Positions 34,483 to 43,829 of a DNA stretch of 64,000 nt are shown one piece after another. Location of the stretch: NCBI RefSeq assembly GCF_010015475.1, contig NZ_SSNI01000001.1, positions 1 through 64,000 on the forward strand, written 5' to 3'. The notes beneath the pieces are model-generated. The model did no database searches. It was not told the DNA's origin and saw nothing but the letters and a program-made list of their open reading frames with translations. This DNA is from Pontibacter pamirensis (GTDB taxonomy: Bacteria; Bacteroidota; Bacteroidia; Cytophagales; Hymenobacteraceae). The translations under genes and the position numbers were made by a program. The number at the start of each line of letters is the position of its first letter. Within the stretch, counting starts at the first letter, position 1.

Positions 34483-35256
34483 TTAACCCAAACGAAACGC
34501 ATCTGCATCCAGATGCGCCGGGAAGGCTTGTCTGAATTCTAATAGCTCCTGCTTGCTCAACGTGAGGGAATGTATACCTTCTATCTGGCTTGTCTGCAGC
34601 AGGTGATGCCCTTTGGGGTGGATAATGGCGGAGTCGCCGGAGTAGGGGTGGTTGTTGCCGTCAGTGCCCACACGGTTCACACCGGCCACGTAAGCCACGT
34701 TTTCGATGGCGCGTGCCTGCAGCAGCGAACGCCACGCAAGGCTGCGGGCCTGGGGCCAGTTGGCTACATACAGCAGCAGGTCATAGCTGTTGCTAACGTT
34801 GCGGCTCCATACCGGGAAGCGCAGATCGTAACACACCAGCGGGCAGATGTTCCATCCGTTCAGTTCCACTACTATTTTTTCTCCGCCTGTGGAATATGTA
34901 TGGTGCTCCTTCGCCATCCGGAAGAGGTGCTTCTTATTGTAGTGCACATAGGGACCATCAGGCCGTACCCAATATAAGCGGTTATAGTAGTGCCCATTCT
35001 CCTTTACCATCACGCTGCCTGTTAGCACCGCCTGGTACTTTTTGGCCTCCTGCTGCATCCATAGCAGAGTAGAACCCGCAGCCTCTTCAGCCAATGCCTC
35101 CGCCTCCATACTAAAGCCGGTTGTGAACATCTCGGGCAGCACAATCAGGTCGGTTTGAGGGGCAGCGGCAGCTAACTTTTCCGAGAACATCGTGCGGTTT
35201 TTCTCCGCATCCTGCCAGTGCAGCGCTGTCTGAACGATGGTGATGCGTAGGTCCAT
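34483..35256 (-). CDS. nitrilase-family omega-amidase (YafV/NIT2-like)
   Basis: The 257-residue protein has the nitrilase catalytic triad: Glu42 in LPEMF, Lys109 in YNKKHLF and Cys142 in LVCYDLRFPVW. The form FTTGFSM after the Glu and KKHLFRMAKEH are typical of omega-amidases, which hydrolyse alpha-ketoglutaramate or the keto acid of glutamine-type amides. Its upstream neighbour on the same strand, 93 bases away, is a YbdL-like aminotransferase that would make such keto amides. Together they would salvage methionine through glutamine transamination. Confidence 0.88.
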   Translation of the reverse strand: MDLRITIVQTALHWQDAEKNRTMFSEKLAAAAPQTDLIVLPEMFTTGFSMEAEALAEEAAGSTLLWMQQEAKKYQAVLTGSVMVKENGHYYNRLYWVRPDGPYVHYNKKHLFRMAKEHHTYSTGGEKIVVELNGWNICPLVCYDLRFPVWSRNVSNSYDLLLYVANWPQARSLAWRSLLQARAIENVAYVAGVNRVGTDGNNHPYSGDSAIIHPKGHHLLQTSQIEGIHSLTLSKQELLEFRQAFPAHLDADAFRLG

Positions 35257-35349
35257 TTTTTATCGTTGTTTGTTACTCGTTGTTCGAAGGTTAGCAAGAG
35301 GCGGGCTACAGATCTGTGCTGCGCACGTGCGTCTTACATCATTTTAAAT

Positions 35350-36498
35350 TTATAGCTGCACCAGCTTTGCAGCGGCGGCTTGCAGCGTATCCTCACTTTT
35401 GGCGAAGCAGAAGCGGAGGTACTTATGGTCTGATTTGTCGTGGTAGAAAGCTGAGACAGGTATGGTGGCTACACCGGCCTGTCGGGTGAGGCGCTTTGCG
35501 AAATCCAGGTCATACTCATCTGAGATTTTATCATACTTTGCCAGTTGAAAGTAAGTGCCGGCAGAAGGCACTATTTCGAAACGGGAGCCTTTTAGCTGTT
35601 CGTTAAAGAAGTCGCGCTTGGCCTGGTAAAAATCCGGCAGGTTGCGGTAATGCGTTTCCTCTTCCATAAAATCTGCGAGAGCCATTTGTAACGGCGTTGG
35701 TGTGCAGAACGTAATGAACTGGTGCATTTTGCGCAGCTCAGCAGTGAGTACGGCAGGAGCCACGGTGTAACCTACCTTCCAGCCGGTAGTGTGGTATGTC
35801 TTCCCGAAAGAGGAGATAACAAAGCTGCGCTTGCGCAGTTGCGGGTGCTGTAGCACACTGTAATGCTGCTGTCCGTCAAACACCATGTGCTCATACACTT
35901 CGTCGCTAATCACCAGAATATCGGTGCCCTCTATTAGGTTCGCAAGTGTGTCCATGTCCTGCTTCGATAGCACGGCCCCGGTGGGGTTGTGAGGTGTGTT
36001 CAGGATGATGAGGCTGGTGCGGGAGGAGATGCGGCGTTTCACCTGGTCCCAGTCCACATGGAAATCAGGAAGTGCCAGCGACACAAAAATAGGAACTCCT
36101 CCGCATAACCGGATAACCGGGACATATGCATCATAGCAGGGCTCCAGTATCACCACTTCATCTCCTGATTTTACCACAGCCGTAATAGCTGCATTTAAAG
36201 CTTCTGTGGCACCGGACGTCACTGTTACCTCTGTGTCAGGATCAGGACGATAACCGTATACTTTCTCCGTTTTAGTGCTGATGTTTTCGCGCAACTTCGG
36301 AACACCCGCCATGGGAGCGTATTGGTTGAAGCCTTTGCGCATATATCTGCTCACGAGGTCTATCAGGGGCGCAGGGCAGTTAAAATCCGGGAAGCCCTGC
36401 GACAGGTTAATCGCCTGTTGCTCGTTGGCTAGAGCCGACATGACGGTAAAAATACTCGTGCCTATGTCGGGTAATTTGCTGGAGGGATAGTTGATCAT
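35350..36498 (-). CDS. PLP-dependent methionine aminotransferase (YbdL-like)
   Basis: The 382-residue protein is a fold-type I aminotransferase. INLSQGFPDFNCP (residues 30-42) is characteristic of YbdL and kynurenine aminotransferases; Asp199 (ISDEVYEH) and Lys233 (SSFGKTYHTTGWK) are the PLP-binding pair, and an Arg near the C-terminus (YLRFCFAK) binds the substrate carboxylate. It would transfer the amino group from glutamine or methionine to a 2-oxo acid. The neighbouring omega-amidase would remove the keto-amide product. Confidence 0.9.
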   Translation of the reverse strand: MINYPSSKLPDIGTSIFTVMSALANEQQAINLSQGFPDFNCPAPLIDLVSRYMRKGFNQYAPMAGVPKLRENISTKTEKVYGYRPDPDTEVTVTSGATEALNAAITAVVKSGDEVVILEPCYDAYVPVIRLCGGVPIFVSLALPDFHVDWDQVKRRISSRTSLIILNTPHNPTGAVLSKQDMDTLANLIEGTDILVISDEVYEHMVFDGQQHYSVLQHPQLRKRSFVISSFGKTYHTTGWKVGYTVAPAVLTAELRKMHQFITFCTPTPLQMALADFMEEETHYRNLPDFYQAKRDFFNEQLKGSRFEIVPSAGTYFQLAKYDKISDEYDLDFAKRLTRQAGVATIPVSAFYHDKSDHKYLRFCFAKSEDTLQAAAAKLVQL

Positions 36499-36553
36499 AG
36501 GGTGGTGAATCTCTTGTTCAGGGAGTAGATATGTTGCAACGAAAATACAGGCT

Positions 36554-37141
36554 TTAGGTTTTTTTGACCAGGTCGCTTACGAGTTGCTGAAGCGCCGGTA
36601 CGGCATCAGTCTCAAACCAAGGGTGGCGTTTGAGCCAAAACTGGTTGCGGGGCGAAGGGTGCGGGAGTGGCATGTAGTGCGGCAGGTACTCGTGCCAATT
36701 GGCCACCGTTTCTGTAAGCGTTGACTTGGCGGCATGCTTCAGGAAGCCGTCTTGCGCATACTTCCCGATGAGCAGCGTGAGCTCGATGTTTGGCAGCAGG
36801 TCCAGTAGTTGCTGGTGCCAGTGCCGAGCGCACTCAGGGCGGGGCGGCAGGTCACCGCTTTTGCCTTTGCCCGGGTAGCAGAAGCCCATCGGAACAATGG
36901 CAATCTGCGACGCATCATAAAAAGTGGCAGCGTCAAGGCCCAGCCACTGGCGCAGGCGCTTTCCGCTCTGATCATCCCAGGGGGTGCCACTGGCATGCAC
37001 TTTGGTGCCTGGTGCCTGCCCTACCACCAGCAGCCTAGCTGTAGTGCTGGCACGCAAAACCGGGCGTGGACCCAATGGCAGGTGCTCTTCGCAGATGCGG
37101 CAGGCCTGGACCTGCGCTAGTAAATCTTCCAGTGCCAACAT
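36554..37141 (-). CDS. uracil-DNA glycosylase family protein
   Basis: From ATG 37141 (an upstream in-frame ATG at 37159 would add six residues) the product has about 195 residues. CRICEEHLP near the N-terminus, VVGQAPGTKVHASGTPWDD (motif 1 with GQAPG) and LPHPSPRNQFW (motif 2 with HPSPRN) place it in the uracil-DNA glycosylase superfamily. Only two close Cys of an iron-sulfur ligand set (CRIC) are evident, so a cluster is uncertain. It excises uracil or related bases from DNA or may bind another nucleobase. It is monocistronic. Confidence 0.82.
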   Translation of the reverse strand: MLALEDLLAQVQACRICEEHLPLGPRPVLRASTTARLLVVGQAPGTKVHASGTPWDDQSGKRLRQWLGLDAATFYDASQIAIVPMGFCYPGKGKSGDLPPRPECARHWHQQLLDLLPNIELTLLIGKYAQDGFLKHAAKSTLTETVANWHEYLPHYMPLPHPSPRNQFWLKRHPWFETDAVPALQQLVSDLVKKT

Positions 37142-37248
37142 AAGATTGCAAAGGTACAAAGTATCTTTTAGTATGTCCTTGCCTGCACGTATAAGTAACC
37201 CAGCAGCTAAAAAACGGGTAAAGCAAGCTGACAGACCATACGAAACTT

Positions 37249-37836
37249 ATGCCCCGTATCCTTCATCTTTTGCTTTGCCTCTTATTACTTTACCAACTGC
37301 CGCTTGGTGTGCAGGCGCAGGAACAACCCGCCTATAAGAACGCCTTTACAGTTAAACTCTTTGGGCTGTCGGTGCACCTGAAGGAGAGCCCGTACCCGGA
37401 GATGTTTCCCAACAGGATCGACAACAAAGGCTATATTACCTTTAATTATGGCGCAATAGCAGGGTATGAGAGGTTTGTGGTGCGCGACGTGATAAGTGTG
37501 CGGGTAGAGCAAGGGCTGTATGCTGACTGTGCCGCTGTGCTGGCGGGATTCACTCATATTGGTTGGCGCGGTCTAATCTTTCGGAAAAACCGCCACTCCC
37601 TGAATGGCGGCGTCGGCCCCACGCTTGTGTACCGGCGCGATTGGAACAACATTAAAGACTATGTGGATGACGGTTATTTTGAACGCAAAGGCGACTGGCA
37701 GTATAAGTTTTACTGGTATGCCGGTGAGCTGGAGTACAATTACAAACTAAAGGAGAATACAGACCTGTCGCTAAACCTGGTGCCAGGCATTCCGGAACTC
37801 GTCTCCTTTGGTGTGGGTATAAGGAAGCGGTTTTAG
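37249..37836 (+). CDS. hypothetical outer membrane beta-barrel-like protein
   Basis: The 195-residue protein has a Sec signal peptide (cleavage after VQAQ near residue 24). The mature part alternates hydrophobic and polar residues with many Tyr, Trp and Gly, and ends with FGVGIRKRF, whose terminal Phe is typical for outer-membrane barrel insertion. An eight-stranded barrel would fit the size. No family is recognised. The gene is single and followed directly by a terminator. Confidence 0.65.
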   Translation: MPRILHLLLCLLLLYQLPLGVQAQEQPAYKNAFTVKLFGLSVHLKESPYPEMFPNRIDNKGYITFNYGAIAGYERFVVRDVISVRVEQGLYADCAAVLAGFTHIGWRGLIFRKNRHSLNGGVGPTLVYRRDWNNIKDYVDDGYFERKGDWQYKFYWYAGELEYNYKLKENTDLSLNLVPGIPELVSFGVGIRKRF

Positions 37837-37844
37837 CAAAAGCA

Positions 37845-37890
37845 TATAAAACAGAAGAAGCCGGATCTATCCGGCTTCTTCTGTTTTATA
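37845..37890. terminator. bidirectional intrinsic terminator
   Basis: TATAAAACAGAAGAAGCC... (37845-37866) pairs perfectly with 37869-37890 with only CT between, so the tip will open to a larger loop. A and T runs flank the stem. It serves the barrel gene on the left and the Arg-rich protein gene on the right. Confidence 0.85.
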
Positions 37891-37917
37891 AAAGATCAGT
37901 TCTACAATTTAACAGGC

Positions 37918-38358
37918 CTACCTGCGGCCTCTTTCATTATAACCATACTCGTCGCCTGGTCCCTGTCTGCGGCGGCGCTTTTCCCTAGGGTGTGGTATGG
38001 TATCGTCCTGTTGCCAGCGGTCCTCCACCCTTTGGTTGTTTCTGTCGAAGTTCACATCGCGCTGGCGCCATGAAATATCGCGTGGCTGGTTTTCATCACG
38101 TGGCTGCTGCTGCCTGCGTGGCTGGTTTGGCAGCCACTCTTCACGCTGCTGGTGGTATCGCCCCTCCCGCTCAAAACGGCCTAGTTCACGTAGATCACGC
38201 TCGTTTTGGTGCAGGTTAAGTGGTGGAGTTGGCTCTCCCCAGCGGCTCTTAAAGTCATTAAAATACCGCTCACGCTCATGGTTAGGATGCTGCTCCCTGC
38301 GGTGGCGCATTTCCCTGTTGTGCTGCGAATGCCGTGGGTTGTTTTCGTCGTGATGCAT
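37918..38358 (-). CDS. disordered, Arg/Gln/His-rich protein
   Basis: The 146-residue protein is almost free of hydrophobic residues and dominated by Arg, Gln, Glu, Asn and His (for example RRQQQPRDENQPRD), and ends in a basic RRRRQGPGDEYGYNERGRR segment. It must be intrinsically disordered. No signal peptide is present. It resembles in style the larger disordered protein encoded 356 bases upstream on the same strand. A role in stress protection, RNA or DNA binding is possible but unproved. The ATG at 38358 starts an uninterrupted frame, and a terminator follows its stop. Confidence 0.65.
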   Translation of the reverse strand: MHHDENNPRHSQHNREMRHRREQHPNHERERYFNDFKSRWGEPTPPLNLHQNERDLRELGRFEREGRYHQQREEWLPNQPRRQQQPRDENQPRDISWRQRDVNFDRNNQRVEDRWQQDDTIPHPREKRRRRQGPGDEYGYNERGRR

Positions 38359-38714
38359 GGCTATATCTTTAGGTAAATAATAATTTTATTTAGTTCCGGA
38401 GCCTGGTTAAATATTATCTTTTGAGCTGCAAAGGAATGATTTTTAAACCTGATAGCGCTGTTCTGCGACACATGGCCCCGGCTATGCACCTTAAAATGAG
38501 TTTTGTCAGAACTCAAAAAAAATATCCTTTTCGCCATCAAAAACAGAATTTAAGCTTACTCTTATTAGTGATGTACGAGGTGATACACAGTATGTTTAAA
38601 CAAACTCGAAACACTAAGGTAAAAAAAACAAAGCCGACTGCAAGAGCCGGCTTTGCCATTTACTAACTAAAACTAATTTATTACCAAATCTACCTAATCT
38701 GGTATGTATACGTT
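38359..38714. other. 356-bp gap between two disordered-protein genes
   Basis: No gene is seen. The right part holds the terminator at 38621-38654; the left part, AT-rich from 38365 to 38430, should carry the promoter of the Arg-rich protein gene on the minus strand. Confidence 0.5.
38621..38654 (-). terminator. intrinsic terminator of the 305-residue disordered-protein gene
   Basis: On the minus strand AAAGCCG pairs with CGGCTTT (38630-38636 with 38648-38654) and is followed by GTTTTTTTT. It lies 61 bases after the stop at 38715. Confidence 0.8.
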
Positions 38715-39587
38715 TTATCGGCGATAGCGATTGGTATTATCGCGGTCATCAAAATAATTATCCTGCCCTGAGTCTGTTTCATCAGCCCAGCGAGGGCCTC
38801 CTTCCAGGCCTTTGTCAAAGTTACGGTCGCGGTACTGCTCGGAGCCGTAGCGCTTACGGGTATCGAGGCGATCAGCGTTTGACTGGTACCGGTCGCCGCG
38901 TGACTGGTAGTCCTCGTCATCAGAATGCCAGATGTCGTTCCAGGTATCCTTCATTCGGTCCATAAAGCCACGGTCGTCATGGCGGGGATTGTTGCGGCGG
39001 TTATTGTCATCGTTCGGGGTGTAGCGGTCTTCAGTATACCAGTTATGCGAGCCGCTGCCATAACGGTAGTCTGACTCTTTATAGCGGCTTCCGCTGCCCG
39101 GTCCTTCACGCCACGGATCGTTCTGCTGACCTCTCACATCTTCCTGGTTACCCTGTAAAGAGCCTCCTGATGTATGCGGCCTGCGCATGCTGTGGCTTTC
39201 GTCGTGCTGGTACTGGTTCCGGTCTCCGTGGTTTATGAAGGAGCGCTCGTTGCGGTAGCTGCTGTCAGAACGGCTGCCGTAGTGGTCGTTCAGGTGTGCA
39301 TTCTGGCCCTGGTTATAGGAACTGTTGCTAGCACCACCTCTGCGGTCATCGTTGCGGTTGCGGTCGAAGTTCCGGTTCCGATCTCTGTCCGGATCCTGTG
39401 CGCCACGTGGGTTAGGGCCCGTATGGAAGTAGTTGCCTTCTCCCCACTCGCGGGTATCTTCTCGCCTGTTGCCATAGCGTTGGTTATCGTTCTGCTGGTT
39501 ATACTGTTTGTCTTTGTTATATAATTTGCGGCCGATTTCGTGGTTTTCGCCTTCGCTGCCGTTTGTGTTCATAGGTTTGTTTGCCAT
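38715..39587 (-). CDS. disordered, Asn/Arg/Asp/Gly/Tyr-rich protein
   Basis: I start at ATG 39587 (MANKPMNTNG) because the longer frame to 39632 adds a poorly composed segment. About 290 residues are low in hydrophobics and rich in Asn, Arg, Asp, Ser, Gly and Tyr, with repeated RDRNRN, DRYxxN-type and RYR motifs. One short ordered island, GFMDRMKDTWNDIWHSDDED (residues about 213-232), may form an amphipathic helix. No secretion signal is present. Such a composition resembles hydrophilins or phase-separating proteins; I infer a possible stress role but have no family match. Confidence 0.65.
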   Translation of the reverse strand: MANKPMNTNGSEGENHEIGRKLYNKDKQYNQQNDNQRYGNRREDTREWGEGNYFHTGPNPRGAQDPDRDRNRNFDRNRNDDRRGGASNSSYNQGQNAHLNDHYGSRSDSSYRNERSFINHGDRNQYQHDESHSMRRPHTSGGSLQGNQEDVRGQQNDPWREGPGSGSRYKESDYRYGSGSHNWYTEDRYTPNDDNNRRNNPRHDDRGFMDRMKDTWNDIWHSDDEDYQSRGDRYQSNADRLDTRKRYGSEQYRDRNFDKGLEGGPRWADETDSGQDNYFDDRDNTNRYRR

Positions 39588-39693
39588 AGTATTATTTTGC
39601 TTTAGATGTTTCAGAATATATTCATCCCACAAAGTGCGGGCTTGTTATATATTTACGGGATTGCACTGGCTATAGTTAACCAACGGCTGTTTT

Positions 39694-39735
39694 AGAAAAA
39701 AACAGCGGCACCCCTTCCAGAAGGAGTGCCGCTGC
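39694..39735 (-). terminator. intrinsic terminator of the response-regulator gene
   Basis: CAGCGGCAC (39703-39711) pairs with GTGCCGCTG (39726-39734), with CCTTC/GAAGG continuing inside. On the minus strand it is followed by TTTTTTCTAAAAC. It lies about 22 bases after the stop of the response-regulator gene. Confidence 0.85.
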
Positions 39736-39756
39736 CACAATCATTATCAGGCTGTT

Positions 39757-40167
39757 CTAAAAGTAAGTTTCCATGATTTCGCGAACGTCAGCCTCTGCCA
39801 AGGGCTTGGAGTAATGCTTGCGTACATCGGGGAACTGCTTCAGCTTTTCAAGGTCGTAGAAGCTGGCAGAAGAGGTAAGCATCAGCATGACGATGTTTTC
39901 TTTCTGCTTTGCAGGAACTTTCTGGTACTCCTCCAAAAACTCAAAGCCATCCATGCCCGACATTTTGATGTCAACGAAAATCAGGTCAGGACGGGCGTAT
40001 TTCGCTTCACCTGCGAAAGCATTTTTTAAATATTTCAGGGCCTCGTCTCCGTCTGTCACCACCCGGATATCCGGTGCTGCCTCCATGCGCGAAAGCAGGC
40101 GGTGATTCAGGTAATTCGTTGTCTCGTCGTCATCGATCAACAGAATAGTATTTACTGATTTCATCAT
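39757..40167 (-). CDS. single-domain response regulator
   Basis: From ATG 40167 (the longer frame to 40230 adds a basic, unlikely leader) the product has 136 residues forming one receiver domain. Asp12-14 (LIDDDE) bind Mg, Asp66 (IFVDIKMSGMDG) is the phosphorylation site, Thr in MLTSSAS and Lys in YSKPLAE complete the active site. NYLNHRLL after the acidic patch is typical of CheY-like regulators of Bacteroidota that lack an output domain. A partner histidine kinase is not in the window. Confidence 0.9.
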   Translation of the reverse strand: MMKSVNTILLIDDDETTNYLNHRLLSRMEAAPDIRVVTDGDEALKYLKNAFAGEAKYARPDLIFVDIKMSGMDGFEFLEEYQKVPAKQKENIVMLMLTSSASFYDLEKLKQFPDVRKHYSKPLAEADVREIMETYF

Positions 40168-40230
40168 GCTATAGGTTCTCAACTTCTTGGTACGCTTTCT
40201 ATTGCGTAAGGTATAACTGATTTTTATCAA

Positions 40231-40286
40231 GTTGCAGCCTGCTCACCATCGTGACGGAGCCTCCTTAATCTGCGGCAGGCTGCAAC
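40231..40286 (-). terminator. inverted repeat after mfd, possible terminator
   Basis: GTTGCAGCCTGC (40231-40242) and GCAGGCTGCAAC (40275-40286) are perfectly complementary over 12 bp with a 32-base loop that itself contains TCAC/GTGA. It lies 19 bases after the mfd stop on the minus strand, but the following T-run is weak (TTGATAAAAATC). Confidence 0.5.
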
Positions 40287-40304
40287 AAAGTGCTGCGCGC
40301 TAAT

Positions 40305-43300
40305 TTATGAAGCTTGCGTGGAAACAGCCTCCTGTATACCTAAGCCTTCGAAAACCTCTTTGGCGTCGGCTATGCTTCGGATGTCTTCCACTACCACGAT
40401 GAGTTTGTGCTTGGCCTCTTTTAACCGCGAACGGCGCGGGTGCTGCTGCACATACTTGAGAATGTTGCCAAATATGTCGGACTGGAAATATTTGTCGTTG
40501 TTCTCTGCCGGCAGGTAGCCCTTTATTGTTTCTTTTTTGATGGTGAGCTTCTCAAAACCGAGCTGTTGGGCCTGCCAGCGTAGCTTCACAATTTCCACGA
40601 GTTGCTGCACCTGCTCAGGCAGCGGACCAAAGCGGTCTACAATGCTGTCGCGCAGTTTTTCCAGTTCCTCCATGCTCTTTACGCTGTCGAGCTTGCTGTA
40701 AAGGCTAAGGCGCTCGGAGATGTTACTCACATAACTGTCTGGTATCAGCACCTCCATGTCTGTCTCGATGTTGCACTCGCGCACCGGCTCAATAAACTGC
40801 TCCAAGTTATCGCCCAGGAACAGTTCGCGGAATTCGGTTTCCTTCAGCTCCTTAATGGCATCGTCGAGCACCTGGTGGTACATCTCGAACCCAAGGTCCG
40901 TGATAAAACCGGTTTGCTCTCCGCCCAGCAGGTTACCTGCACCCCGGATGTCCAGGTCGCGCATGGCAATCTTAAAGCCTTCGCCCAGGTCAGAGAATTC
41001 TTCCAGCGTGCTCAGGCGCTTGCGGGCATCCGAAGGCAGCCCAGCCACAGGTGGTGTGAGCAGGTAGCAATAAGCTTTCTTGTTCGAGCGCCCTACGCGG
41101 CCGCGCATCTGGTGCAGGTCTGACAGGCCAAACATATGGGCGCGGTTGATGATGATGGTGTTGGCATTCTCAATGTCCAAGCCCGACTCGATGATGTTGG
41201 TGCTGACCAGCACGTCGTACTCGCCGTTCACAAACTTCATCATGCGTTTTTCCAGCTTCTCCGGCTCCATCTGCCCGTGAGCGTAGGCAACCTTGCAGTC
41301 CGGTACGTGTCGCAGAATCATGCCTGCTATTTCCTCAATATCCTTGATGCGGTTGTGCACAAAGAACACCTGCCCACCGCGCTTCATCTCATACACAATG
41401 GCATCCCGAATCAGCGCCTCATCATACACGTGCAGCTCTGTTTTTACCGGCTGGCGGTTTGGTGGCGGCGTGGCGATAACAGACAGGTCGCGAGCTCCCA
41501 TCAGCGAGAAGTGCAGCGTGCGCGGAATCGGCGTGGCTGTGAGCGTAAGTGTATCCACATTTATTTTCATCTCCCGCAGCTTCTCCTTCGTTTTCACCCC
41601 AAACTTCTGCTCCTCATCAATAATCATCAGGCCGAGGTCTTTGAACTTGACGTCTTTGCTCACGATGCGGTGCGTGCCGATCAGGATATCAATTTTACCC
41701 TCCGACAAGCGCTTCAGGGTTTCTTTAGTATCCTTGGTGGTCTTGAAGCGGTTTACATAATCGACCGTAACCGGGAACTGCTCCAGCCTGTCGCGGAAGG
41801 TGCGGTAGTGCTGCATGGCCAGGATGGTGGTGGGCACCAGCACAGCCACCTGCTTGCCGTCGCAGGCGGCTTTAAAGGCGGCACGAATGGCAATCTCTGT
41901 TTTACCGAAGCCCACATCGCCGCACACAAGGCGGTCCATCGGGTGCGGCTGCTCCATGTCGGCTTTCACGTCCTCTGTGGATTTCGCCTGGTCCGGCGTA
42001 TCCTCGTAAATAAACGAGGATTCCAGTTCTGCCTGCAGGAAACCGTCGCGGGAGTAGGAGTAGCCCGGCGCGGCCTTACGTTTGGCGTATAGGCTGATGA
42101 GCTCGTGGGCAATGTCTTTTACCTTGCTCTTGACCTTCTTCTTCTTGTTCTCCCACTCCGGTGACCCCAGCTTGCTCATGCTCGGCGGGCCACCTTCTTT
42201 GCCGCTGTACTTGCTGATTTTATGCAGCGCGTGGATGCTTACATACAGCAAGTCATCATCACGGTAAACAAGCCGGATCGCCTCCTGCAAGCGACCTCCC
42301 ACTTCTACTTTCTCGAGGCCGGCAAAGCGGCCGATGCCATAGTCGATGTGGGTCACGTAGTCGCCGGGCTGCAGCGAGCGCAGCTCTTTCAGCGTCATGG
42401 ACTTGGACTTGGAATGCCCTTCTTTGGCCTTATGCTGGTAGAACCTGTCGAACAACTGGTGGTCAGTATAGCAGGTAATTTTTAAAGTCTGGTCGATGAA
42501 GCCTTCACGCAGTGAGATGGGCAGGTGCTGGAAACGCACGTCATGGTCCAACTCATCAAATATCATGGTGAGGCGGTTGATCTGGCGCGGCGAATCAGTG
42601 GCAATGAGGTTCACGAAACCAGCTCCCTGCTGCTCGTGCAGGTCTTTTACCAGCCGCTGGAAATCTTTGTTGAACGAGGGCTGCGGCTTGGTTTGTAGCT
42701 GTATCACTTCGGTGCTGCGGAAGTGAAAGCGCTTGCCTATCTCCACCACGTTAAAGTTTTCCAGCAGCTGCTTGAACAGCTTCTGCGTCTGAAACAGCTG
42801 CTCCGGGTCTGACACAATTTGCGTGCCGCCGCTGCCCGCCATCATCTTCTCGAAGTTATGAGCCGCTTTGTCAAAGTATTCGTCAATCACGTCCAGCGTC
42901 AGGCGCACATCCTTGAACCAGAGCGTGGTATTGGCAGGTATAAAGTCGAGGAAAGCTTCGCGCGTTTCCTGCAGCAACTTCGTCTGTACGTTGGGTATAA
43001 TGGAGATCGCCTTCTTTGTCTCCACCGACAGCTGCGTGTCAGGGTCGAAGGTGCGGATACTTTCTATCTCGTCACCGAAAAGCTCGATGCGGTAAGGCAG
43101 GTCGTTGGCGTAGGAATACACGTCCACAATACCGCCGCGAACAGCGTACTGGCCTGCTTCGTACACAAATTCGGTGCGCTCAAAGCCATACTCGGCCAGC
43201 ATCTCGCTCAGGAAGGTTGTGTCCAGCTTTTCGCCTACTTTGGCGCCCAGCGTATTCTCCACCAGCGACTTTTTGTTGATAACCTTCTCCGTCAGCGCCT

Positions 43301-43685
43301 CCGGGTATGTCACGATCAGCTCGCCTTTACCTGTTTTCTGGTTGAGGCGGTTGAGCACCTCGGCCCGCATGAGGATGTTGGCGTTCTCGGTGTCGTCGAA
43401 ACTATAAGGGCGCTTGTAGGAGGTCGGGAAGAGCAGGATTTCCTTTTCTTCGCCGAGCAGGTTTTTGAGGTCGGTATAGAAATAGGCCGCCTCCTCTTTG
43501 TCGTGCATCACGAAGAGCTGGTGCCCGTAATTTAGGGTATACACCGCCGAGGCCAGCACGGCATCCTGGCTACCCGCCAGCCCTTTGATCTGGAGGCGGT
43601 AAGGTTGGGCTGTCTTCAGCCGTTCGGCAATGGTTTGCACCACGCTGTCGAGGCGGTACAGTTCTAAAAAATCTTTTACTTTCAA
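40305..43685 (-). CDS. mfd: transcription-repair coupling factor
   Basis: The 1126-residue protein has the full Mfd order: N-terminal UvrB-like domains (YSYANDLPYRIELFGDEIESI, near 190-210), an RNA polymerase interaction domain (GDYVTHIDYGIGRF, near 445-460), and a RecG-like translocase with Walker A GDVGFGKTEIAIRAA (near 590), DEEQ box IIDEEQKFGV and TATPIPRTL, then the C-terminal TRCF domain. It removes stalled RNA polymerase from damaged DNA and recruits UvrA. Size and motifs fit closely. The gene stands alone. Confidence 0.97.
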   Translation of the reverse strand: MKVKDFLELYRLDSVVQTIAERLKTAQPYRLQIKGLAGSQDAVLASAVYTLNYGHQLFVMHDKEEAAYFYTDLKNLLGEEKEILLFPTSYKRPYSFDDTENANILMRAEVLNRLNQKTGKGELIVTYPEALTEKVINKKSLVENTLGAKVGEKLDTTFLSEMLAEYGFERTEFVYEAGQYAVRGGIVDVYSYANDLPYRIELFGDEIESIRTFDPDTQLSVETKKAISIIPNVQTKLLQETREAFLDFIPANTTLWFKDVRLTLDVIDEYFDKAAHNFEKMMAGSGGTQIVSDPEQLFQTQKLFKQLLENFNVVEIGKRFHFRSTEVIQLQTKPQPSFNKDFQRLVKDLHEQQGAGFVNLIATDSPRQINRLTMIFDELDHDVRFQHLPISLREGFIDQTLKITCYTDHQLFDRFYQHKAKEGHSKSKSMTLKELRSLQPGDYVTHIDYGIGRFAGLEKVEVGGRLQEAIRLVYRDDDLLYVSIHALHKISKYSGKEGGPPSMSKLGSPEWENKKKKVKSKVKDIAHELISLYAKRKAAPGYSYSRDGFLQAELESSFIYEDTPDQAKSTEDVKADMEQPHPMDRLVCGDVGFGKTEIAIRAAFKAACDGKQVAVLVPTTILAMQHYRTFRDRLEQFPVTVDYVNRFKTTKDTKETLKRLSEGKIDILIGTHRIVSKDVKFKDLGLMIIDEEQKFGVKTKEKLREMKINVDTLTLTATPIPRTLHFSLMGARDLSVIATPPPNRQPVKTELHVYDEALIRDAIVYEMKRGGQVFFVHNRIKDIEEIAGMILRHVPDCKVAYAHGQMEPEKLEKRMMKFVNGEYDVLVSTNIIESGLDIENANTIIINRAHMFGLSDLHQMRGRVGRSNKKAYCYLLTPPVAGLPSDARKRLSTLEEFSDLGEGFKIAMRDLDIRGAGNLLGGEQTGFITDLGFEMYHQVLDDAIKELKETEFRELFLGDNLEQFIEPVRECNIETDMEVLIPDSYVSNISERLSLYSKLDSVKSMEELEKLRDSIVDRFGPLPEQVQQLVEIVKLRWQAQQLGFEKLTIKKETIKGYLPAENNDKYFQSDIFGNILKYVQQHPRRSRLKEAKHKLIVVVEDIRSIADAKEVFEGLGIQEAVSTQAS

Positions 43686-43829
43686 TGGTATGCGTCTCCT
43701 GTTCGTTCTTCCCTACAAAGATACTATAACTTAATGTCTTATCAGAACTGGGAGAGGGAGGAGAAGGTTTCGGGGGAGGGAAGAACAGTTGATAGTTGTG
43801 TAGAGTTTGTTATGCTGGCTCATCAATAC

